NCBI GenBank assembly: GCA_001970955.1
Contig: MPUH01001151.1
Location: forward strand, 1-22,815
DNA: 22,815 nt
From: Stentor coeruleus
Lineage: Eukaryota; Ciliophora; Heterotrichea; Heterotrichida; Stentoridae
Direction: 5' to 3'
In this document: one piece after another, positions 16,540 through 22,815 of the stretch
Layout: every line of letters starts with the position of its first letter
Position numbering within the stretch: position 1 is the first letter of the stretch
The notes under the pieces: model-generated
Database searches by the model: none
What the model was told of the DNA's origin: nothing
The model's input: the letters and a program-made list of their open reading frames with translations, nothing else
Position numbers and translations under genes: made by a program

Positions 16540-18300
16540 ATGGATGGCGAAAGCACAGCAAGATTTCAATCTCTAAGGGAAATTGCTAGACAAAGGATAT
16601 TAGAAATCCTCGATATGATCCAAGGGCAGAAGTTTTTAGCTATAGACCCATCTTTGGTTGGACCATTAAGCCTGATAATTGAAATGTCAGTACTCAAAGA
16701 GCATGGAGTATCAAAAGTTTCTCAAATTGTTGAAAAAGAAATCGAGTTTGACTGTAGAGATGTCATTTACATATGCAGACCAACTATACAAATGATGCAA
16801 TTCATAAGCGGACATGTAAAAAAATGTAATGAGCATCGTGAGGAGCATCGTTACCATTTATATATGTGTCCACGTTCTACAACCGTCTGCGAAAAAATCC
16901 TCATAAGCAACAATGTCATGATTGATTTCGACTCAATTGACCAAATCAACCTTTTCTTAATCCCATTAGAAAACGACCTTCTTTCTATGCAAATGGACAA
17001 ATCCTTCAGAGAAATTGTCCTTGAAAGAGACTTTTCCATATACCACTATATAGCTAGAGCCATCCTCCAACTCGAGCACAATTATGGCCCAATACAAATA
17101 AAAGAAGGCAAAGGTTTTGCTTCAGGCCAAGTCCTAAGAATCCTAAAAATGCTTGAAGAAGATGACCCAGAACATATAAATGAAGTCCCAATAAGCATTA
17201 TCCAATCAGCTATTCTTATAGATCGAGAAATTGATATGATTACCCCATTATGCACCCCATTAACATATGAAGCTCTTATAGATGAAGTTTTTGGTATTGC
17301 TAATAATATAATAAAAGTCAACCCTCGAGTTTTAGAAAATGATTCAGATAGGCAGATACAAATTTCTCTTACTTCAGCCGATAACATTTTTCAAGAAATA
17401 CGAGATTTGAACTTTTGTGTTTTAAAACCTTTACTTATAGAAAAACTTGAATATATCGACAATACTTATAAAGAAAAAGATCAACAAAAATCTGTTGAAG
17501 AACTGAGTAAGTATATGAAGAAATTCAAACAAGCACATAAAGAAGCGAGTTTTGTTCAAAATCATTTACATTTGGCTATACATATTACAAATGAGACTGT
17601 GAAAAACCCGTTTTTTAATCAAAACCTTGATATTGAACACTCGATTATTATGGGAGATTCTGACTCGCAGATTTTGGAGAATATTGAAAGGCTTATTGGT
17701 ATGGGTGAAGATATAAATACAGTACTCAGGTTGTTATGTTTGTTATCCGTAACACAAAATGGCCTTAAAAACAAATTCTTCGACTTTTTCCGTAAAGAAA
17801 TCCTCCAAACTTATGGATTTGAACACATCCTTACCCTTTCAAACCTAGAAAAAGCTGGGTTACTCAAAAAACAAGAAGGTAAAAACAACTGGAGTAATCT
17901 CGTTAAAGCTTTTAAACTTATAAAAGAAGATGTTAATCAAAGAATTCCTGATGATATTGCATATGCTTATGCTGGTTATGCACCTTTAAGTTTAAGACTT
18001 GTAGAAAATCTTTATATATCAGGATGGAATAATGATATTGTTAGAAGTTTACCTGGAGATTATTCGTCTATTAGATTGAATACTGAAGATAAAAAACAAA
18101 TAGATAAACCTTTGGTGTTACTTTTCTTTGTCGGTGGGGTAACTTTTGCTGAAGTTGCGGCGATAAGGTATTTGAATAGAAAACCTGATGCTAAGAGAGA
18201 ATTCGTTATTGCTACAACCCATTTGATTAATTCGAAAACTTTTATTGATGCTGTGAGTGAAAAAATACAGAATGAGATAGAAAGAAGTAGTATAGAATAA
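16540..18300 (+). CDS. VPS33: VPS33-type Sec1/Munc18 (SM) protein
   Basis: A 586-residue SM protein close in length to VPS33. VPS33 is the SM subunit of the HOPS and CORVET tethering complexes, binds SNAREs and promotes fusion at endosomes, lysosomes and vacuoles. The N-terminal lobe includes LAIDPSLVGPLSLI (33-46), corresponding to the family's LxxDPxLxxPL segment, and VIYICRP. SAILIDREIDMITPLCTPLTYEALIDE is the central SM signature. The C-terminal signatures are YAGYAPLSLRLVE (about 477-489) and LLFFVGGVTFAEVAAIRYL (about 527-545), both characteristic of VPS33 within the SM family. The domain is complete and no break is seen. Choice between VPS33A-like (HOPS) and VPS33B-like cannot be made here. 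In a ciliate with food vacuoles, a role in phagosome and lysosome fusion is inferred. Confidence 0.95.
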   Translation: MDGESTARFQSLREIARQRILEILDMIQGQKFLAIDPSLVGPLSLIIEMSVLKEHGVSKVSQIVEKEIEFDCRDVIYICRPTIQMMQFISGHVKKCNEHREEHRYHLYMCPRSTTVCEKILISNNVMIDFDSIDQINLFLIPLENDLLSMQMDKSFREIVLERDFSIYHYIARAILQLEHNYGPIQIKEGKGFASGQVLRILKMLEEDDPEHINEVPISIIQSAILIDREIDMITPLCTPLTYEALIDEVFGIANNIIKVNPRVLENDSDRQIQISLTSADNIFQEIRDLNFCVLKPLLIEKLEYIDNTYKEKDQQKSVEELSKYMKKFKQAHKEASFVQNHLHLAIHITNETVKNPFFNQNLDIEHSIIMGDSDSQILENIERLIGMGEDINTVLRLLCLLSVTQNGLKNKFFDFFRKEILQTYGFEHILTLSNLEKAGLLKKQEGKNNWSNLVKAFKLIKEDVNQRIPDDIAYAYAGYAPLSLRLVENLYISGWNNDIVRSLPGDYSSIRLNTEDKKQIDKPLVLLFFVGGVTFAEVAAIRYLNRKPDAKREFVIATTHLINSKTFIDAVSEKIQNEIERSSIE

Positions 18301-18580
18301 TTTGCATTAGGTCGAATAAAAAATTATAAATATAAAATGATAAATTTATAAAGGACGTTATATGTTATAAGTTGATGAAAATACATAGTTTTTTTATATG
18401 AAAATATGCCCTTCTCACTTTTTCGTTTAATGCTGTGGTTTTGCCACAAGAATTTTATCATCATAAATTTCTACATATAAAGCTTGTTATCTTTTCCTTA
18501 TATTCCCAATTGTTAAGATCATCTAGGTCTCTGTATTTCAGTCAACAGCTGATTTTCAGCCATAGTTTTTATAATTTCTG

Positions 18581-19465
18581 ATGAAAAAAATCACACGCAA
18601 ACTTTCTTCAGTTGACAGTGTACATTCATCTGTTAGTACAGATTCTGATTTATCCCCTAAGAAAACAAATGAAAACCCCACTTATCGGCGTTCTTCAACC
18701 CTAACAGCCAATGAATTGTCTAATGCAAGAATAATACAAAGCAAATTAGTTTATGTCATTAACTTACCTGAGACTGTAGCAAATGAAGAAATCCTTAGAC
18801 GTAAAATGTACTTTGGTCAATATGGGGAAATCGTTAAATGTGTGGTTAACAAAAGTTCACAACACATTGCTTATCAAGCTTATATAACATATTCTAAAGA
18901 TGAAGAAGCATCAGTATGTATAAAATCATGCAATAAATTCATCCTTGATGGGAATGAACTTACTTTAACCTTTGGTACAACAAAATATTGTAATTATTTC
19001 CTTCGAGGAAATCCATGTCCTAAAGCTGAATGTCTTTATTTACATCAGTTTGCTGTACAAAATAATGTTGTTTTAAGAGAAACAATGCCACATACAAAAC
19101 ATATCCAGCCTTGCAATTCGATATTTGATGGGCTTAAGGTAATTGTCAGCCCACCAGTTGGAAATATGAAATTACCTTCGGCTAGGATTATAAGAGATAG
19201 AGCATGTTCAGAACAGATTTATGAGTCTTTTGTAAGAGATGATAACATAAGTAGATTTGGATTTGTTGTGGATGGAGATGAGATGATTATCCCAGGGCCT
19301 ATAAAAGTTTTAAGGAAACTTAGTTCACCTAAAGATGAGATTGCTGAAATACCGATTTTGATGTATAATGACTTACAGCAAGTGTTTTTGAAAGATAAAT
19401 GGGTCAGTGATATACTTGAGTTTCAAATGGGAAATGAAAAAGTTTTAGTACTTTCTAAAACTTAG
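18581..19465 (+). CDS. NOT4-like RRM and CCCH zinc-finger protein without RING
   Basis: A 294-residue protein. Residues 1-45 are Ser-rich and basic, probably disordered and phosphorylated. Residues 46-135 match the RRM of NOT4/CNOT4 closely, not just RRMs in general: LSNARIIQSKLVYVINLP, EEILRRKMYFGQYGEIVK and LTLTFGTTKYCNYFLRG all have direct counterparts there. RNP2 is VYVINL (57-62) and RNP1 is degenerate (QAYITY, 99-104). The CCCH finger is C137-x8-C146-x4-C151-x3-H155, as in NOT4. The N-terminal RING that makes NOT4 an E3 ubiquitin ligase is missing, and the 280 bp upstream do not encode one. Residues 165-294 are unassigned. It probably binds RNA or the CCR4-NOT complex without ligase activity (inference). 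Confidence 0.88.
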   Translation: MKKITRKLSSVDSVHSSVSTDSDLSPKKTNENPTYRRSSTLTANELSNARIIQSKLVYVINLPETVANEEILRRKMYFGQYGEIVKCVVNKSSQHIAYQAYITYSKDEEASVCIKSCNKFILDGNELTLTFGTTKYCNYFLRGNPCPKAECLYLHQFAVQNNVVLRETMPHTKHIQPCNSIFDGLKVIVSPPVGNMKLPSARIIRDRACSEQIYESFVRDDNISRFGFVVDGDEMIIPGPIKVLRKLSSPKDEIAEIPILMYNDLQQVFLKDKWVSDILEFQMGNEKVLVLSKT

Positions 19466-19985
19466 TGTTTAATTAACATTTGATTTAGATGGAAGATGGT
19501 ATTTTAGAATGGTTTTAAGGATTTTTTGTGGTTTTTTGATAGGGTAGTGGTTAGGAGGATTTAAGTTAAAGATTTAGTTTTGCATTACTTTTTCTATTTC
19601 AAATCCCATTCATGCCCTTATCATAGTACCTCCCTTTCAATAAAATAAGCATACCAAATCCAAAAGTAATCTCTATTCTCTCATCCAATACCTAAACTTT
19701 CCTCACATTTTTTAAATCCTCAAGTCTTACTTTCCCAATTGATTTTCCACATATTTAATCCTATCAATCAAATATTTAAATAATGCATCTTGAAGCTCAG
19801 TCTTAACTTTAAAAAGAAAATGAGCATATCCTCGCATTAACGAATAAAAGTATATCAAAATCAAACAATAAACATAATATAAAAATAATAAAAACACCAA
19901 TTCTATAAACAACAAAATTACAATTCATATAAACAGCCATAATCCTAAAATACTCTCCTTATAACAAGTAAAGCATTTCTCTAAT
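19466..19985. other. Convergent spacer with a doubtful hydrophobic ORF
   Basis: About 520 bp between the 3' ends of two genes. On the minus strand, 19727-19915 is open for 62 codons and would give a hydrophobic helix followed by KVKTELQDALFKYLIDRIK. It begins only with TTG, and no upstream ATG joins it through a 15-16 nt intron. The pattern is protein-like, so a remnant or an unannotated exon is possible. No RNA gene was seen. Confidence 0.4.
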
Positions 19986-20678
19986 CTAATTTAATCTAAC
20001 AATTCTAATTCTTTTTGGTGAAGGAGAAGAAGAAATTGATGAGAAAGTTGTTCCCATCTCATAAGTTCCAGGTCCAGGTGTTAAGAATCTATCTCTAGTT
20101 TCAGACCCTGTTTTTATCCCAAAAGCTATATTCAAATATCTTGAAGGCTCAACCAAACTATGATTAGGATTATAAGTTCCAGGTGATGGTGAGCATTCAT
20201 TAGATTTTTTAGCATGTCTACTTTTTAAAGTACAATAAACCCCATTACCAATTGAAGTTCTTATATTATAAGTTCCTGGGCCTGGAGTTGACCATCTTCT
20301 AATCCCAGTTTCTGATTTTAAAGGAGAAATTTTACCTCCGATAATGTTTATATCCATAGATCCAGGTAATGAATATTTTGTTGATGGTGGAGCATCTTTT
20401 CCTTTAGGATTTGAAGGCTCCCAACGCTTTCCGAAACCAAAACCTGTGCTTCTACCTTGTCCTATTGTTGATTTAAGTTTTAAAAACTCAGCTGATGGGC
20501 CTGGTTTTTTGTTTATAAAGCGATTTGCTTTTGAAAAAGACCATTTGACACTTTGAGTGCCAATTAGCCCATCAACTTGTAGAGTTTCTATTAGGTTTTG
20601 CTTTAAGATCCTCTGTTTGACTGGGACTTCTCTTCTTGGACTTGAGGCAGAAAATGATTTTCTGTGTCTTTGACTCAT
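19986..20678 (-). CDS. SHIPPO/STPGP-repeat protein (ODF3/CIMAP-like)
   Basis: A 230-residue basic protein with STPGP (SHIPPO) motifs: STPGPGTY (130-137), SPSPGTY (163-169) and LTPGPGTY (199-206), plus a weaker PPSTKY (97-102) and KKPGPSAEF (57-65). Such repeats occur in outer-dense-fibre/CIMAP proteins and other proteins of the ciliary axoneme, where they lie along microtubules. The N-terminus is rich in Arg, Ser and Lys, and the rest is Gly/Pro-rich with little helix. There is no membrane segment. A role in the cilia or the cortical microtubule system is inferred from the motif. The start ATG is the first in frame. It is divergent from the gene at 21028. Confidence 0.9.
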   Translation of the reverse strand: MSQRHRKSFSASSPRREVPVKQRILKQNLIETLQVDGLIGTQSVKWSFSKANRFINKKPGPSAEFLKLKSTIGQGRSTGFGFGKRWEPSNPKGKDAPPSTKYSLPGSMDINIIGGKISPLKSETGIRRWSTPGPGTYNIRTSIGNGVYCTLKSRHAKKSNECSPSPGTYNPNHSLVEPSRYLNIAFGIKTGSETRDRFLTPGPGTYEMGTTFSSISSSPSPKRIRIVRLN

Positions 20679-21027
20679 TTATATAGAAAACTGTTAAATA
20701 AAAAACATGATTCTTGTTGTAATCAAATAAAAAATAAACTGTTTGTATTATATAAGAAAAAATAGAATTATATTGTAGGAGGGTATTGAAGATTGATTAT
20801 GAAGATTTTTTTATTTAAGTTTGATTTTATATATAAGAAAGTTTTATGATAAAATTTGATTTAAAATGATTGATTTTAGGTTTAGTAGGTTTATATGAGA
20901 ATTTTTTCAAATAAAATATAAAACTTTTTTTTTATTATTTGTGATGTAAGAAATCTAGTTTATCTTGCTGGAATAAAATGAAATAAAAAAATATTATCTG
21001 GCACTAGTTTTGATAAAATAAAATATT
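20679..21027. promoter_or_regulatory. Divergent AT-rich intergenic region
   Basis: About 350 bp between the start codons of the SHIPPO gene (-) and the membrane pseudokinase gene (+). It is very AT-rich with long A and T runs and no coding frame or named motif. The promoter role is inferred from gene orientation. Confidence 0.5.
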
Positions 21028-22767
21028 ATGGGTGACAAAAATGGGAATGCTATCGCTAATTTAGGAGCAGCTCTACTCCTTATCTTATACGCTATAACAC
21101 TATTATTTTGCCTATTTCGCACTGTGCGACTTCACAAATTTTCACCAGATTGGAAACCTTCAAAAGCTTTTTATGTATCTTTACTTTTACAATCTTTTTT
21201 AAGAGCTTTGTGCTTTCTCCTACTCCTACTTTTGGGTAAAAAATCACTTAATCGAACAAGTGTATTTCTTTTACTATCAATTCCAGACAGCATGTTCATA
21301 GTTAGTTACCTATTACTAATATGGCAAGTCCTTCTTGTCTTTATCTCGGCACATACAAACACTTCAATAACCCTTGCAATATTTTCCAAGCTCTTTAAAA
21401 TATCCCGTCATGACAAAATTGAAAACTATGTAACATTTCTTTTAACAGTATGGATTGGTACACAGACCTGGCTTTATATCCTCGTAGCCAATTCAGTAAT
21501 CAATTTCAAAAACATATCTCGTGAAGTTGGAATCTGTAATTTTAGTCTTGCCATATGTACAATAATAGGCCTTATCGCTTTACAAATCAGATATTCTGGA
21601 GTACCAGTAAGAACAGCATCATGGAAAGCAAAAATCAACCGTATATGCATAGTAATATCTTTTTGGACCTTAGCTCGTATTCTTCAAGGATTATTAGATA
21701 TTTTAGATAGCAATAAAGAAACTTCATTATCATATCAAATGTCTCATACTGAAAAAAATACTTTAGGTCAAACAACAGCTGCTTATTTGTATTCAATATT
21801 AGTTATAAGTGAGATTGTATGTATTTTGATGGTATTAGATTATTCATTTATGGGTATTTTTGTGTTTACAGAAGAAGATAGGGAGTTAGATAGAGAAGAA
21901 AAACCTAGAGAGTTGTTTATGATGAGTTTTGAAAGCTCGAATTCTATTGGGATTATGTCTTTGCAGTTAAGATTGAATAAAGAAGAGATTAGTTTTGGTA
22001 TGCAAATTGAAACTATAAAGCCAATACTTGGGAAAGTTTATAAAGCTACTTATATGAATAAGAATGTGTTTGTTAGAAAAATTATATTTTCAAGGCTTAG
22101 CACTTATGTACTTGAAGACTTTTCTGAAGAGTTAGATACATATACTGTAGAGCATACGAATATATTACCGATTATAGGGGTGGTACTTGAACTACCAGTT
22201 ATATATACAATTTCTCCGCTTATTGACCCTGGGTCGTTGTTTAAAATATTGCATTTGGAGAGAACGGAAATTCCTATGCATACGAAAATCAGTTATGCAA
22301 AACAGATCGCTAATGCACTTTTGCATGTCCATGTGACAAATAGGGTTCATGGGCATTTTACTTCAGAAAATATTCTAGTAAAAAGCAACAACCATGCTTA
22401 CCTCAGCGACCTTGGCCTTGTGAAAATCAAAAAATACGCCTCAATAGTTTGTGGATACACAACAAAATCAGCTTGGTCCTCACCACAAATCCTAAGAAAC
22501 AAAAGACTTACCCCAATCCATGTAGATCCATCTGACGATATTTACAGTTTCGGGATTTTTCTATGGGAACTTTTTACTGAACAAATACCATTTATTGGTT
22601 ATGGACTTGAAGAATTATATGAAATAGTTGGAATTAAGGGCTGTAGACCTGTAATAACTAACGCAATACCTTCAGAAATTGTTGAAATTATTTGTGGATG
22701 TTGGGAAGAAATACCTGAAAATAGGACTTCAATGGATGTTGTATTGAGTAAACTTAATGAAGTTTGA
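21028..22767 (+). CDS. THH1/TOM1/TOM3-like seven-helix protein fused to a probable pseudokinase
   Basis: A 579-residue protein. Residues 10-278 hold about seven membrane helices (near 12-33, 46-70, 79-106, 134-157, 169-187, 203-225 and 251-276). Features such as RTVRLHKF, KAFYVSLLLQSFLRALCF and LLSIPDSMFIVSYLLLIWQVLLVF resemble the THH1/TOM1/TOM3 domain of plant and protist seven-helix proteins. Residues 310-579 are a kinase fold most like the TKL group: ILGKVYKATY (loop), DIYSFGIFLWELFTEQIPF and CWEEIPENRTSMDVV. Key residues are altered. The beta-3 Lys position reads VFVR (R350, with K351 next). The HRD motif is HGH (441-443), so the catalytic Asp is lost. DFG is DLG (461-463). APE is SPQ. 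N448 is kept. Catalysis is unlikely, and a receptor-like scaffold or regulated binding role is inferred. Complete at both ends. Confidence 0.87.
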   Translation: MGDKNGNAIANLGAALLLILYAITLLFCLFRTVRLHKFSPDWKPSKAFYVSLLLQSFLRALCFLLLLLLGKKSLNRTSVFLLLSIPDSMFIVSYLLLIWQVLLVFISAHTNTSITLAIFSKLFKISRHDKIENYVTFLLTVWIGTQTWLYILVANSVINFKNISREVGICNFSLAICTIIGLIALQIRYSGVPVRTASWKAKINRICIVISFWTLARILQGLLDILDSNKETSLSYQMSHTEKNTLGQTTAAYLYSILVISEIVCILMVLDYSFMGIFVFTEEDRELDREEKPRELFMMSFESSNSIGIMSLQLRLNKEEISFGMQIETIKPILGKVYKATYMNKNVFVRKIIFSRLSTYVLEDFSEELDTYTVEHTNILPIIGVVLELPVIYTISPLIDPGSLFKILHLERTEIPMHTKISYAKQIANALLHVHVTNRVHGHFTSENILVKSNNHAYLSDLGLVKIKKYASIVCGYTTKSAWSSPQILRNKRLTPIHVDPSDDIYSFGIFLWELFTEQIPFIGYGLEELYEIVGIKGCRPVITNAIPSEIVEIICGCWEEIPENRTSMDVVLSKLNEV

Positions 22768-22815
22768 GATAATGTAATTTTAATATAAAAAATTAACTTA
22801 AATTAGTTAGTTAGA

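Noticed and set aside
18434..18560. Two short hairpins (TGTGG/CCACA at 18434-18448, GCTGA/TCAGC at 18548-18560) as a noncoding RNA
   Set aside because: Five-base-pair stems are common by chance, and no box C/D or H/ACA arrangement or tRNA-like fold accompanies them.
16540..19465. VPS33 and the NOT4-like gene as an operon-like unit
   Set aside because: They are on the same strand, but 280 bp apart and functionally unrelated. Nothing indicates polycistronic transcription.
19727..19915. 62-residue hydrophobic minus-strand protein
   Set aside because: It starts only with TTG. The nearest upstream ATGs cannot be joined by a 15- or 16-nt GT...AG intron, so it is left as a doubtful ORF.

Overview
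The window looks like macronuclear-type chromosomal DNA from a heterotrich ciliate, most likely Stentor coeruleus or a close relative. Four things support this. All intact reading frames use the standard code, with TAA, TAG and TGA all serving as stops. The DNA is strongly AT-rich, with short intergenic spacers and mostly intronless genes. One gene can only be read through by removing two introns of exactly 15 nt, a size known from Stentor. The gene content is eukaryotic and ciliated: ribosomal P2, VPS33, an ATG1/ULK-like kinase, a NOT4-like RNA-binding protein and a SHIPPO-repeat ciliary protein. The species assignment is inference.

Layout. 1-395: upstream DNA with a 68-bp duplication abutting a single-N gap. 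396-746: ribosomal stalk protein P2 (+). 1150-2103: a multi-zinc-finger protein (+). 2124-3260: a three-exon helical-repeat-like protein (-), ending 20 bp from the zinc-finger gene and divergent from an ATG1/ULK-like kinase at 3369-4652 (+) across only 108 bp. 5102-5817: a decayed gene (+). 5870-6656: an unidentified membrane protein (+) whose 3' end is disturbed by an assembly duplication. 6684-7259: a flavodoxin-fold quinone reductase (-), 27 bp from its convergent neighbour. 7659-8390: an unknown protein with a dual-acylation-type N-terminus (+). 8942-9352: a small basic unknown protein (+), preceded by a second assembly artefact. 9899-15838: a 1979-residue tail-anchored coiled-coil protein with two internal repeat systems (-). 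15906-16533: a second decayed gene (+), ending 6 bp before VPS33 (16540-18300, +). 18581-19465: a NOT4-like RRM and CCCH protein lacking the RING (+). 19986-20678: a SHIPPO/STPGP protein (-). 21028-22767: a THH1/TOM1/TOM3-like seven-helix membrane domain fused to a probable pseudokinase (+).

The genes do not form an operon or one obvious pathway, as expected for a eukaryotic chromosome. Themes that recur are endolysosomal trafficking and autophagy (VPS33, ATG1-like kinase, possibly the tail-anchored coiled coil), mRNA and translation (P2, NOT4-like) and cilia (SHIPPO). The most novel-looking items are the seven-helix/pseudokinase fusion, the RING-less NOT4-like protein, the giant tail-anchored coiled coil and the two decayed genes. 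Three places contain duplicated sequence next to single N characters. They are probably unmerged contig ends rather than biology, and anyone using these gene models should correct for them.
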